Made by a program: the position numbers and the translations under genes | Part shown: positions 48,490 to 60,523 of the stretch, in pieces | How positions within the stretch are numbered: position 1 is the stretch's first letter | Layout: each line of letters opens with the position of its first letter | Assembly (NCBI RefSeq): GCF_905475395.1 | Contig: NC_058337.1 | Coordinates: 90,824,368 to 90,888,367, forward strand | Direction: 5' to 3' | Source: Chrysoperla carnea | Lineage: Eukaryota; Arthropoda; Insecta; Neuroptera; Chrysopidae | Length of the DNA stretch: 64,000 bases | The notes under the pieces: generated by a model | Databases searched by the model: none | What the model saw: the letters and a program-made list of their open reading frames with translations, nothing else | What the model was told of the DNA's origin: nothing

Positions 48490-50860
48490 TACTAAAATTG
48501 ACAATTAAAAAATTTGAGAAGACACTGAAAAATACTTTTAATAAATAGCCTTGAATTTTAAATAAATTGGAATATTTTGATTGCAAAATTAATTATTTTT
48601 AAAGAATAAAGTCACGCTTCTAGATTTCATATAATGTTTAAGTTGATATAATGTTTTAACGTCATAAAAATAACAATGACGGAAGACGTAGACTTATCGG
48701 CCTCGAAATCAAAAAATTCATAATTAAAAAGAAATATTTACTACAATGTTTTAATTAAGTCAATTTAATTAAGAATCGATAATCGATGGGGTATATCTCT
48801 ATCGTTAGCATATAACAGTTCCTATAATTATGTTTCATGGCCAAAATTGAGAGAGCTACACTAATTCATATTTGGGTCTAACAACTTTTTTACTGCGCCG
48901 CAGCTTAAAAACTGTTTATATTAATGTTTTCATATTTTTTTCGTAAATAAAAAAAACCTTGTTACGCAAAATAGCTTTCCAAATTAAATTTCACCGACAT
49001 ATTTTTTCAAATATGAGCGGCAGTTGACCATGATGACCAATATGAGCGACAGTTCGGGCACATTTTAGGATTTTACAATGGACGTTTCACAAGCCATTTC
49101 TTGCATCCAAATAACATCCAAAATATAATTTCAATAAAAAAGCATTTAATACGCGACGAAAAGAAATTATTTCAAGATTTTGTTTATGTATAAAATTTAA
49201 AATAAGTGTTTTGTCAATTTTTCAATGATCTTGCCTTCTAGTAATAAACATTTGGCTTGAATCCTAAAAAGTACCGTTCTTAATTTACTTAGTTCTTATT
49301 TTCAGTCGATTGATTAAATTTATCTGATGAGAACGTAATTGAACATAATTTATCATCCATAATTTACAAATAAATTCATGTTGTAATAATATTTTCAATA
49401 AATTCAATAATATTCGTTACTTCCTTGATTGTATTTCCTACTTTACAAGGAGTTCCAAATAATACGAGTGTGATTATTACAAAACATTATTGTATAATAT
49501 CACTTCCAAACATTTCTATTTTCGTTTTCACTCTTTTATCAATAGCTAGACACAAGCCAGGCAAAATTAATACCTAGACACAAGCCAATACTGTATTTCT
49601 TGGTTTCACCCACTTAGTGCTATGAGCTTTGGTCGTTATCTTGTGCCGAGTTCCACTAAGCCCCCCTTACACAGTGTTATACTATACTCTATCAAACCCT
49701 GGTCCACTGTGTCCCACCTTTCTTCATTTACCCTAATTGTAAACTTACTCGCATTAGTACATCAGATACACTTGGAAGTGGCAACGGAGGCCAGTGGAGG
49801 TGGAGGCAAAAGAGATTCAACTACTGCTCGCTAACAAAACAAACAATATTTGTGAAACTTTTATAACATAAAGTGCAAATTTATATGAAAATTTTTGATA
49901 CCACGAACAAAATTTTTTGTTTGATTATAATTTGCTCTGTGAAGTTATACTGAAATAATTTTTCTTATGGAAACGCTTCTGGCAACGTTTTTAATGGACC
50001 AAAAATCAAGAGTTGGAGTTAAAAATTCGCAAAATAGGATGTTGACTACACGTAGTATTCTGCTTTTCAAGAACTGCAGTAGAATATTTTTGGAAAGTTG
50101 AAGCTCCAGCTGCATATATACAATTGCTTTATAGATGCTTAAGAGTCGCCGGTCTAGTGCTCTTAGAAACTAATTTTAGTTATAATTTGATAATTAGTTA
50201 TTGGCTAATATACCTAAAGGCATCGAAAAATCGAGAACAATTGCAATAATTATAAAGAATACAAAAATAATGATTGTCCTACATCACAGTTTATGGATAG
50301 TAATTAAACACAATATTAATTATTGCAAAATAATCAAATAAAAATTACAAACTATTTTATGTATCTTCCTATTTTATTAGTTTTAAACTACAGATTGTTT
50401 TAAGTAATTATCAGTTATATAACTAAAATAGACTACTGTTGAGCAATACTCAACAAAATGATTTGTTTGGTCTGCTAAAAAAAGTTACTGGAAATTATTA
50501 ATAACTTGGTAGAACTAGACAATTAATAACAGGTCGTTTGTCGATCTTAATAAAACCACTTTGTCGTCGAGTCAAATAAATTCAGGGGTTTTTTTCATTT
50601 GTTGATCAAGCATAAGCCTTTATCCCATAAAAATACTAGAAACATAAAAAAGGGCACTAATCAAAATTTATCCATATATGCATTAATAAAATTTCTAAAT
50701 TAAGAATACCTTAAAGGATACGGAATAGTAAGACAATATGACAAGGTGTTGATAAAACTTTGGCAAATTAAAGTTTGCAATTACTTTGACTTAAAATTTG
50801 CTAATCTCGTAATATTAAAATAATTCAAATGTTGTAAAGAAAGTATTTAATCAATTTTAA
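48490..50860. other. Intergenic stretch with one less AT-rich island
   Basis: AT-rich throughout except about 49550-49835, which is much richer in G and C and reads open on plus for 70 codons from 49622. It starts with CTAGACACAAGCCA repeated 31 bases apart. I recognise no domain on either strand. Confidence 0.4.
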
Positions 50861-51463
50861 TACCATGCATATATGTAATATCCAAGGTATACTAAGTTTA
50901 GCCCCAAGTTTGTAACGCTTAAAAATATTGATGCTACGCGCAAAATTTTTGCATAAGTGTTCATAAAATCACCTTATTAGTTCATTTTCGGTTATCCGCC
51001 CGTCCGTCTGTGTGTCTGTGAACACAATCACTAAAAAACGAAAAAAGCTATAAAGCTGAAATTTTTACACTGTACTCAGGACGTAAAAATTGAGGTCGAG
51101 TTCGTAAATGAGCAACATAGGTCAATTGGGGCTTGGATCCGTAGAACCCATCTTGTAAACCGTTAGAGATAGAAAAAAAGTTTAAATGTAATAAATGTTT
51201 CTTATCAAAAAATAAACAACTTTTGTTTGAAACATTTTTTCGTAAACATCACTGTTTGCCCGTGAGGGTGCAAATTAGGCGTAAATTGTATAGTATGTAT
51301 TAATATGGGAATATCAGTTATGTATACTCAATTGCACAAAAAATGCATCAGATTACATATAATATTATATGTAAAAAGAGCTTTTCTTTGTGACATTAAG
51401 TATATGTGTGACATGTATGTATGTGTAATGTGGTAGAGTAACCAACACTGTGTATGCATGGTA
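50861..51463 (+). mobile_element. Non-autonomous inverted-repeat element (TACCATGCATA ends)
   Basis: The left end TACCATGCATATAT and the right end TGTATGCATGGTA are inverted repeats. Inside are CAAGGTATACTAAG, CCCAAGTTTGTAACGC, GATGCTACGCGCAAAATTT, TTCATTTTCGGTTATC, a CCGTCTGTGTGTCTG run and AAAAAACGAAAAAAGC. This is the most complete of three copies; the others are at 13069 and 30117. No coding capacity. Confidence 0.75.
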
Positions 51464-51583
51464 TATATATCCTTTAATCCCATGGGGAGCGTAGGGTCTT
51501 TATTTAAACTTTACTATTGTGAATTTTTATTTTATATTATGTTATAAAATTATTCGAAATTTACTAGCTTTCATTGACCATAA

Positions 51584-52213
51584 GGGCCCCCGCAGACTGC
51601 AGACTTTTTATCGGCCGATAGTTTGGTCGGCTTCTTAATCAGTATGGAGAGGAATGCATATGCGCACACTACAGCGATTTTTATCGGCCGATAAAAAAGT
51701 TTGATGTGGTACCCAATTACATTCAAACTTATGTGTCGGCCAACTATCGGCCGACTGTTTAATCAGTATTGGGGCATACACGATCGCGCATACATGACGA
51801 TTGTTTAGTCGGCCGATAGCTCAGTTCGCTCTGTGATTTGGCTCTTCCACAGGTATAGGAAGTCTTAAATTTGTATCCTCCTTCGCTATTGCTGGTCCAA
51901 TTAGCTTGAAAAGTTCATTGAAGCTGGTAATGCTCATTCAATAATAGGCGGAAATTTTTTTCGGGTAATCAAGTAATTGGGAATGCATAGTGTAAAATTT
52001 TCCACTAACTAATCTATCACTGAGAATGGGATGCACCCGATACTCTCGGAATCTCTTGTTGATTTTCCTCCTCCGGAGTATGATAAGACCAATAATTGGA
52101 CTAGTTTGCGCCCTGTTCACCAACCAAACTGTTTAGTTGGCTCGGTGTGCGCACTTTCAGCCCAACCCGACTAAACTATCGTCCGATAAAAAGTCTGCAG
52201 TCTGCGGGGACCC
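51584..52213. mobile_element. 630-base MITE with 41-base terminal inverted repeats
   Basis: Terminal repeats 51584-51624 and 52173-52213 differ at only two of 41 positions; they begin GGG(C/T)CCCCGCAGACTGC. TAA lies directly outside both ends (51581-51583 and 52214-52216), a likely 3-base target duplication. A TWA duplication with GGG-type ends suggests a PIF/Harbinger-like family; this is an inference. The interior repeats TATCGGCCGATA and TCGGCCGA(C/T)-type strings several times. No coding capacity. Confidence 0.88.
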
Positions 52214-52659
52214 TAAATCATATATTCTGTAATAATACATGTAATCTATTTGTGAATAAATAATCACCAAAAGTTTATGAAGAAAATACAATTGCATAAT
52301 TTTACATTGGAAAGTAACTGCGACAAATAAACATTTTCAAATGTTTCCCAACATACTGATATAGCAACCTTGAATCGATGGCATTTATAAAATTTTTGAG
52401 ATTTATCCATAAATGGATATTACAACTTAAGAATCGAGGAAACAAACAAATATAACTTTCACATTGCAAGATTAAAGCGGATTGAAGGCCTAAAACTTAC
52501 ACTCTTAAATAGAAAATCAAAAGTGAATTAAAAAAATTAACAATCAACGATAATCTGGAATATACAGGCTACTCGAGGAAGAATAATAAATATTTTAATT
52601 CCATATTCAGAGACATAAAAACGAAAAAGTTCCTCTTATCCTCCTTTCTTGACTCTACC

Positions 52660-52995
52660 CAGTATTTTTTGGTGGAGTCCTTTTTCCATTGCTTTCCCTC
52701 ACACTATAGTGATCCACACTATAATGCGGATCTAATGGCCACCATGTATAGCTAGTGAACCATTTTGTGTCTTAAGCCTCACTGTTTCCCTGTGGCCATT
52801 TTGCAGGTGTACACTGCTCGTACGCTCGTACCCAACAGTAGCTTTCAATTCAGAATTATGCCTAGATATTTCTCCGATAGTTTAAGACTGACTCTCTTCA
52901 TATTTGGGACGGTTAAGGAGGGTTTGTGTTTCGTTGTAAAGAGTACCACCTCTGTTTTGTCTTGGTTTACTTGCTAGCGCCTATTTTAACGTTTT
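52660..52995 (-). pseudogene. Decayed LINE reverse-transcriptase fragment
   Basis: Read on the minus strand from about 52980 down to 52680, one frame gives DKTEVVLFTTKHK, then LSEKYLGIILN, then CKMATGKQ, GLRHKMVH and VAIRSAL, each separated by stop codons. These match the conserved order in the C-terminal half of Jockey/R1-like non-LTR reverse transcriptases (KTE-LF-T, KYLG-ILD, and the region following). Several stops stand where tryptophan is expected. It is a short dead piece, not a gene. Confidence 0.72.
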
Positions 52996-52999
52996 CTTC

Positions 53000-53550
53000 G
53001 AGACTCAGTCTATTCATGAGTATGAAATCAGAATATTTAAGACTCTGTGGCCACTTTTTCTATAATAATGCTTGTCAAATATTATATAACAGAAATCGTT
53101 AAAATACGTTCTGTAAATAAGTAAAACAATCTGAAAAGATCATAAGCAATTGACTGATTATTTAAAGATTTTATTATAAAACTTAAAAATTGCATTCATT
53201 GCATTAAAGGTGTTTTAGTGTTGTCTTTTTGGTGTGTAGTAAGTGTGAATTTGACATTAAAAATAAAATTAATTTTTGCGGCATCATTCATCAGGCGCGA
53301 GATAAAATAATAAAACAATGTCTGTCTACTCTATAGCAAAGATAAAAAAGAATAAAACAGTAACCATCTTGTAAAGTATATAGTTGTGCATAGATAGGTA
53401 CTACACAATAGTTTTTAACGAAACAACTAATTAATTAATAATTAGGCTATGAGGAAGACACATAAAATGACAAATGCCTACCTATCTGTACCAAACAAAA
53501 TAATTTCTGGGGAAAGATATTTGTTACAACAACAAAATACGAAAAAAAAA
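53000..53550. other. AT-rich upstream region of the 53.7-kb gene
   Basis: Nothing recognisable before the TATA box. Confidence 0.4.
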
Positions 53551-53554
53551 TTGG

Positions 53555-53562
53555 TATAAAAA
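53555..53562 (+). promoter_or_regulatory. TATA box of the three-exon cuticle gene
   Basis: TATAAAAA in GGTATAAAAACAG, 120 bases before the ATG at 53675. Confidence 0.7.
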
Positions 53563-53674
53563 CAGTTGAACGTAAAACAAATGATTATATTCTAAAAATC
53601 TCTATCATTTAGTCATTTGTCTTTTTTTTTAATTATTCAATTGTTTTAAAAAATAATAACTAATTTATTCTAAA

Positions 53675-54987
53675 ATGAATTCTTTTGTGGTGAGTTGGTC
53701 GAATATTTGATTGGGAAAAGTGTATTGTGTGTTCAGAAAAAGTTGTTTCAATATGTGAAAATTTGTGTGTTGCAGGCATTTATTGGTTTACTTTTATTGG
53801 TTACTTATGTACAAAGCCGTCCAACCGATAGTGATAATAGTGGTAAATCGTCAACAAATCGTAAACCAGAAAAAGAAATTGTACCATACATTATTCATTA
53901 TGAAAATGATAAGAGTGAGGAAGGATACAACTTTGCGTAGGTTTCAACTTTTTCATCGTTTTTTAAATTTTATGAATTGTTATTCAAGACGTTGCTAATT
54001 ATTTTTAAATGTGCGAAATTTTTTTCGAAATCTAGTTTCCGTGCATACAGGCACAAATCGGTAAAAATACTCTAAATCTTTCAAATACAGGTTTATGACA
54101 AAAAGTGCTATAAGTTTCAAAATATATCGAAAATTTGGTTGTTTATATACATTCAAAAAAATTGTGTATTAACGTGTATTATTTTAGAGGTCACTATGTC
54201 ATTACACATTAATGTAGTGTTTCAAACATTTCACGCAGTATCGCTTTTGATTCCGAGAAAATTGGGGGATTTGTAAAAACTGGTATAATTGGCGGAAAAT
54301 TTGAGTAGCCGTAGCTTGACAATCATCTCGAAAATTTAATTTCTAATTTTTCAACGGGAATTTAAAGTATTTTATCGTTTTGTACTTACTGGTTTCTTGA
54401 ATATGCAGAAAAAGGTGATGGTACTTCAAGAAAACAAAAATTCAAAATGACGTAAAATTGTTTTCATCTATTTAACTATTCGGTCAGTTGTAGGCTTTAT
54501 GTACATCGATTTCCTTTCTGTATTTTCGTGAAGTCAATTAAAAAATGAGGAGGACCAATAAAATCGTTAAATATTTCACCATTTTCTAATCTAGTAGCCG
54601 GGCTAATATTATAACGTTTTTAATGGTCATACAAACCCCGACAAAAGATGTTCTGCATTTAATTCTGTAATTATTGGATGATGATAAAAAAAATTCCAAA
54701 TTAGAACTACTTAAGGAAATTAGAAACAAAAAGATACTTTTGAAAAGTTTAATAATTGATTTTTTTTTATCAAATTCAGCTATGAGACATCTGATGGGAT
54801 TGCTCGTGAAGAGGAAATGGAAATGATGAATGCTGGTACTGATGACGAGTATATTATAATGCGTGGAAGTTATTCATACGTAGGACCCGATGGTGTTTTG
54901 TATACTGTGTCATATGTTGCTGATAAAGATGGTTTCCGGCCAACTGGCCCACATTTACCTACAAGTAATTTAATTCGAAGAAAATAA
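53675..54987 (+). CDS. Secreted RR-1 cuticle protein, three exons
   Basis: Exons 53675-53689 (M-N-S-F-V, donor GTGAGT), 53776-53936 and 54780-54987 give 127 residues. The second donor GTAGGT at 53937 leaves two bases of a codon that the first base of exon 3 completes, so the R&R core reads GYNFAYETSDG. Signal peptide about 1-19 ends YVQS, before RPTD. A basic/acidic linker precedes the R&R chitin-binding domain at about 55-119, ending ADKDGFRPTGPHLP. A short basic end follows; there is no ILGA tail. It is the only gene here whose R&R domain is split by an intron. Without the join, the exon 2 frame stops at once in a TAG that overlaps the donor. Family role: chitin binding in flexible cuticle. 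Confidence 0.92.
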
Positions 54988-55069
54988 ATTAGTTGACTGC
55001 GATTAATATGAATAAGTTACGAAAAACACATTTTTTTTTTTAAATTTTTGTTACAAATATTTTTATAAA

Positions 55070-55075
55070 AATAAA
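55070..55075 (+). terminator. Polyadenylation signal
   Basis: AATAAA about 83 bases after the stop at 54985-54987; a second one at 55080. Confidence 0.7.
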
Positions 55076-55738
55076 CAACAATAAAAACATTTTATCTTTC
55101 CTTTTATATACTCCTGACCCGGGCGTTGCTCTTTTTTTTTTTTATTTTTCACAATGAGGCAGTATGAAATTACATGTTTTTTTAGTTTACCTATAGTTCT
55201 ATCCATTTCTTTTATTAAACAAAGCGCTTTTTAAGAATGATAAGGAAAAATAGATAAAATTCAAAATGAAACAAAATTTAAAAACAGAATTGAAGATAAT
55301 TGTACTCGTCAACTCAAACTGAAACGTTACTTCAATCCAGCAACATGCTCGCTCAATAGTCTAGCCTACTTATTATACGTACAAATATTAAAACAGTTCT
55401 ATTATTAAAGTATCTTTATACATTACAGTCTGCATCAATTCCGAAAGTTCTGATTTCTCGCAGACTTGTTTATGAAGTTATTCCAATGAATAATCCTAAA
55501 TTTTCAAGATTTTTCGATTTTTGACAAAGTTGCGTTTAGCGCTCGAAGTCACAAACTTCATTATAATTATTTATTAGACCAACATCATAAACAATTCTGC
55601 AAAAAATCGGAACTACCGGATTTGATGCAGACTACTCCGTACTTTCAAACGACAAGGTTACTGTATTATCTGTGTATTTCTAATTATTTTGTGATTATAT
55701 TTTTGGTTTGTATAAAAAATTCTAATGTTGTGAAACCT

Positions 55739-55990
55739 CATTAATACGACACAATTCGACACAAAGGTCCTAAATTTTATAAATTTGTAACTTTTTATGA
55801 TACCTTTTATTTTACAAGACTTAAATAGATAAAAACGTGAAACAAAATATTAACAGCAGAATATTCCAATGTCATTAATACGACACAATTACGAAGGTCC
55901 TAAATTTTATAAATTTGTAATTTTTTATGATACCTTTTATTTTACCAGATTTTAACAGATAAAAATAAGAAAACAAATATTAACAGCAAA
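55739..55990 (+). repeat. Local tandem duplication of about 130 bases
   Basis: CATTAATACGACACAATT, GGTCCTAAATTTTATAAATT, TTTTTATGATACCTTTTATT and AACAGCA(A/G)AATATTC each occur twice in order. The equivalent place in copy 3 (about 60040-60150) has a single unit. Confidence 0.8.
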
Positions 55991-56026
55991 ATATTCGTTG
56001 CATAGACTATTTATAGCGTAGGTAAT

Positions 56027-56269
56027 GGTGGGTCCACACGATAACAACTTCACACAGACTTCTATAGAATTTTGTCTGCGCAACAAATCAGTGCAAACAA
56101 AAAGGTAAAGCCTGAGTTATAAAAGTCTGAGCACGGAAGTTGGAAGTATTCCCATACTAATGATAAGTCTGCACATACATTTCGTCATCACATTCACATC
56201 AACATTTTTACTCAGACTTTCAGTTTGTACAGATCTGTACAAACAATAGTCTGTATCGTTGGACCCACC
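56027..56269. mobile_element. 243-base inverted-repeat element
   Basis: The ends are GGTGGGTCCA and TGGACCCACC, with CGAT and AGACT just inside both. It contains a 22-base perfect palindrome centred on AGATCT at 56223-56244. A copy without the left end lies at about 60155-60378 in duplication copy 3, and copy 1 lacks it, so it inserted before copies 2 and 3 separated. No target duplication is clear. Confidence 0.7.
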
Positions 56270-56380
56270 GAAAAAGGAGGAAGTAAAGGATTGCAACTGT
56301 AATTGTGAGTCTAATAAAACTATAACATAGTATGGGTACATAACATAAATAAATCAACCTGGTCTTGTTTCAACAAATTT

Positions 56381-56386
56381 TTTATT
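56381..56386 (-). terminator. Polyadenylation signal
   Basis: Minus-strand AATAAA 33 bases after the stop at 56419. Confidence 0.7.
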
Positions 56387-56418
56387 TATAAATTACAGTT
56401 TTTATAAAATCTAATCAA

Positions 56419-57607
56419 TTAAATAGCCTTTAGAATAGTTCCTAAAACTTCGGGCGAAATATCGTTTTCTTCGGCATCAGGAGCACGTGGTAGATGATCA
56501 CCTTCTGGATGGAATCCAGTTGCATCAGCTGTATATCGTACAGTATATTCCACACCATTCTCAACAAATGAGAACAACCCTTTGACTGTTATTGATGGAA
56601 CTTCCCCACCAGCATCTTCTAGCTTTCTAGTTTCTTTAAAATGTGTTCCATCATTTAGTTTATAATTGAAATGATAATTTCCGTCAGTAGCATCATGTCT
56701 ATTTACTTCTTTGACAACTTCGACTTCTGATGCTGGCTTAGCAAAAGTAATTGCAATAAATGCAAATGATAATGCTATGCTCTGAAACAATATTGAAGCA
56801 ACATAACAAAGAGAATAACGTGATTTTATGGGAAATAGTAATGAGAGTTATATGGTCCAAACTATATGAAGTCCCCTATACTTTAATTATTGCGTGCGAA
56901 CTGAATTCAAAGCTTCAACTGAATAATATACGCGATCCCTGTTTTCCCGTATAACAGTGAAACATTATGAAAATTATTTACAGACAGTATTTTAAGTAGT
57001 ACTATTAAGTTAGCAAGATTATGTATTAAATTTTCAACTTTGATGATGAATTTTGTTATAACCTGGTGAATTTAGACGAAAAGAAAGAATTAAATTGATC
57101 AATATCTAACTTTATTTTTGAAATGCCGAACTAGATTGAATTATTAAAACGAATTTTTAAATTTTTCATAACTGAACTAGAAACGAAAAATTATATTCTT
57201 TCTTTCGTCTAATTTTGTCAAGAAAATGAAATTTTTTGACAAATCTGTAATTACTTTAACACTGATCGTATATATGATTTTTTTAAATTTCTTGATATTA
57301 AGGTCTTAACTTAAAATAAAATATTTTTTTCCCATTTTCTTTGGTCAAATTTGGATTAAAATGCCTTAAATTTGTAGAATTAATTTCCGCTATACCGCAT
57401 TCGATTATTCGATTTTTAAAGATACATTAATTCATCCACTGCACATGTTACTCAACAGAAATATGAGATGACAGAGTCAGGAAAATAATTAATTTTGAAA
57501 TAATATTACATAGATTTTAGTTTTAATTTATTTAGAAAAAGCTTTCATTTTAAAGAAGCTTTAAGGTAATTGTAAATTAAAATAAAACTTACATAATATA
57601 ATTGCAT
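56419..57607 (-). CDS. Secreted RR-1 cuticle protein, paralog B of three
   Basis: Exon 1 is 57593-57607 (M-Q-L-Y-Y, donor GTAAGT) and exon 2 is 56419-56781, phase 0, intron 811 bases; 125 residues. Signal peptide is 1-19 (ending ITFA), the R&R chitin-binding domain about 39-103. From residue 18 to 109 it differs from paralog A only at residue 66, where Val replaces Ala. The tail is changed from RILGAISKAI to EVLGTILKAI and the acidic segment before it also differs, so divergence is concentrated at the C-terminal end. Its 3' flank carries the inverted-repeat element at 56027. Intact TATA, splice sites and AATAAA suggest it is functional; the three paralogs are presumably co-expressed cuticle components. 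Confidence 0.93.
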
Positions 57608-57682
57608 TGTTAAATTTTCCAGAGGTTATTTAGAAGAATATTTGAATTAATCTATACACAAATTGAACGCCAATAATTTTAC

Positions 57683-57701
57683 TATATATATATATATATA
57701 T
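57683..57701 (-). promoter_or_regulatory. TATA tract of paralog B
   Basis: Nineteen alternating T/A bases starting 76 bases before the ATG, within the conserved promoter block shared with paralogs A and C. Confidence 0.75.
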
Positions 57702-58539
57702 TGAATTTTTTGTTTATAAAAAAAACCAGCTGAGTAAGTACTCTTTTTTAAAAATAAAACGATGGTAGCGCATAAACTAGCGGTGTCATATTTGAAACCA
57801 CAGTCAAATAATAATAATAGTTTAAAAAAAAAAATTGTCTTCCTCTATTTTAAATTCGGGCCTTATACTTTCAATACTGTTCAATCTCACTCATCTGACA
57901 CTTCAAGTGATCAATACGACCAATAATTCGGCACTCCACAGCAATCGAAATTTGTGAAAAAAATTACCAGAACAGATGATTTTCTTGCTAATGATGATAT
58001 TTATTATGATTTTTCTTTAAAATCTAGTGATTCGAACAATAATCCGGGACCTTCTAGTTTTTAATAGTGCCGAATTAGTGAGATTGTAGGCTCTTCATTT
58101 GTCTGTTACCAAAAAATGCATCTCAAATTTAAAATAAAAAGTTGAAGCTGTGTAGCTCGCCAGTTTACCTCCAGTCCAAAAAGGAAATGAATCATCTACT
58201 AAAACAAGCAGTGACAAGATGCCATGACGGATGACGGTAGCCTTACACAAACAGTTGAAGCACTGAAAGAACTCACCTGATCATAATCGATTGTAATCCC
58301 ATGGAATGTGATGAATAATTTCTGGAAGAATATATACACCTGAATCGACGCCATGTTGTTGGAGCTTGTTTTCAAGCTCAGCTAGACTTGTATAATGTTC
58401 TTGATTGTTTTAAGGTAATGAAATAACAATTTACTAAGCTTACTATCCTAATATGCAATATATACTTTATTCAAAAATTAAATGCATGTTATTTTAATTT
58501 TTCATGTAGGTATTTCTCTGCCCCAATCTAAACAGCCTA

Positions 58540-58695
58540 ACAGCCTACACCGCTGATCGCAGAGACCTGAAGCTTTTGTGGTGGGCTTGACGTATGACGT
58601 AGGCATCCGATAAGAAAAGATTTTCCGAATTTCTACTCTTAAGAGGGTGAAATAGCGAATAGAAGAGTGTATGAATGTCCGTCATTTTTGAGCCC
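58540..58695 (+). mobile_element. Interspersed repeat of the 36.5-kb family
   Basis: CAGCCTACACCGCTGATCG, ATGACGTAGGCATCCGATAA and GATTTTCCGAATTTCTAC match 36590-36680. Confidence 0.6.
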
Positions 58696-59304
58696 ACCTA
58701 TTTAACCGATTTAAAAAATTATTTCTCCTATAGAATACTACATTGTCAGCAAGTAACATGGGCTATATTTTATTTAAAAAATTAGGGTTCTATGTTAAAA
58801 TAAAAATGTATTAAGTGTAAACCAGTGATCCTAGAAAGTCGAAAATATGTACTTTTGTATGATACTTTTTGGCAGTTAAAGCTTACTTTTTTATTTATTT
58901 AAGAAAAACTGAATTTTCAATGCATATTTTCCATTTGCCAAATTTTCGATGCAAGGTTATTGACGTTATTGTGGTACATTCTATCAAGTACCTATAGAAC
59001 CCAATTTTCATCGAGTTTGAAAAATTTTTAAGCTTAAAATTTTTATTGCTTAACCATTAACTTATTATTATTTATCATGTCCAATGGCTACTTATGGTTA
59101 TTATTATTACGTTCCAAGGCGCCAACACTGTCTTGTTCTTAATTGATGATTTAATTCAATTTAATTGTGTGTGACCTTCTGCAAGGGATATTTTTCTAAT
59201 AAAATAAATATATTTTGACATAGCCTAACCATAGCCATAGTATATTACAAATATTTAAATATTTTGATAATTAATTCATTAACTGAATAATGAACCTATA
59301 AAAT

Positions 59305-59480
59305 GCTTTGTCCTGGATGACTGACGGATCATTGCAGAGGCTAAACCACTGATCGTAGAGACCTAAAACTTAGAGAATGTGTTCTTTGTATGATGTTGGC
59401 ATTCGATTAGAAAGGATTTTCCAAAATTCTACCCCTAGGGGGGTAAAAACAGGATGCAAATTTTTTATATGGAAAACCCA
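59305..59480 (+). mobile_element. Interspersed repeat of the 36.5-kb family, second in this block
   Basis: GCTTTGTCCTGGATGACTGA, TAAACCACTGATCGTAGAGA and TTTTCCAAAATTCTACCCCT match the family. The same copy recurs at 62693-62865. Confidence 0.6.
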
Positions 59481-60489
59481 TGTTAATAATTTTATAGACA
59501 AATGTATACATGTATATAGATACATGTTCGCATGTTTGTCATGTCACTTTAGTTTTCAACTTCATGAGGTTTATATATATTTACAGAGACTTTGAATTTT
59601 TCTTCTCACAAGCGGTATTTTTGGAATCATTATTTATAAACTCAAAGTCTGAAACTTTATTTTATCGTTTTACGTACGTATATTATACGTACAAATATTA
59701 AAACAGTTCTATTATTACAGTATCTTTATACATAACAGTCTGCATCAAATCCGATAGTTCTGATTTCTCGCAGACTTGTTTACGATGTTATTCCAATGAT
59801 TAATCCTAAATTTTCAGGATTTTTCGATTTTCGACAAAGTTGCGTTTAGCGCTCGAAGTCGCAAACTTCATTAGAATTATTTATTAGACCAACATCATAA
59901 ACAATTCTGCAAAAAATCGAAACTACCGGATTTGATGCAGACTACTCCGTTTTTTTTTCAAACGACAAGGTTACTGTATTATCTGTGTTTTTCTAATTAT
60001 TCTGTGAGTATATTTTTGGTTTGTATAAAAAATTCCAATGTCATTAATACGACACAATTACGAAGGTCCTAAATTTTATAAATTTGTAATTTTTTATGAT
60101 ACCTTTTATTTTACCAGATTTTAACAGATAAAAATAAGGAAACAAATATTAACTATAGAATTTTGTCTGCGCAACAAAACACTGCAAACAAACAACCATT
60201 CGGTATAATGGTAAAGTCTGAGTTAAAAAAGTCTGAGCACGGAAGTTGAAAGTATTTCCATACTAATGATAAATCTACACATACATTTCGTCATCAGATT
60301 TACATGAACATTTTTACTCAGACTTTCAGTCTGTACAGATATCTGTACAAACAATAGTCTGCATCGTGCGGACCCACCAAACAAAGAGGAAGTAAAGGAT
60401 TGAAACTGTAATTGTGAATCTAATAAAACTATAACATAGCATGGGTACATGACATGGGTAAATCAACCTGGTCTTGTTTCAACAAACTT

Positions 60490-60495
60490 TTTATT
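60490..60495 (-). terminator. Polyadenylation signal
   Basis: Minus-strand AATAAA about 30 bases after the stop at 60524. Confidence 0.7.
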
Positions 60496-60523
60496 TATAA
60501 ATAACAGTTTTTATAAAATCTAA

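Larger units (their letters stand above)
55374..59598. repeat. Segmental duplication, copy 2
   Basis: It begins at TATTATACGTACAAATATTA and ends near TTTACAGAGA(C/A)TTTGAA, with both landmarks repeated in copy 3 (59676-62972). It holds paralog B. Compared with copy 3 it has an extra 0.7 kb at about 58180-58880, and a tandem doubling at 55739-55990. The first intron of its gene has lost about 70 bases relative to copy 3. Confidence 0.88.
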
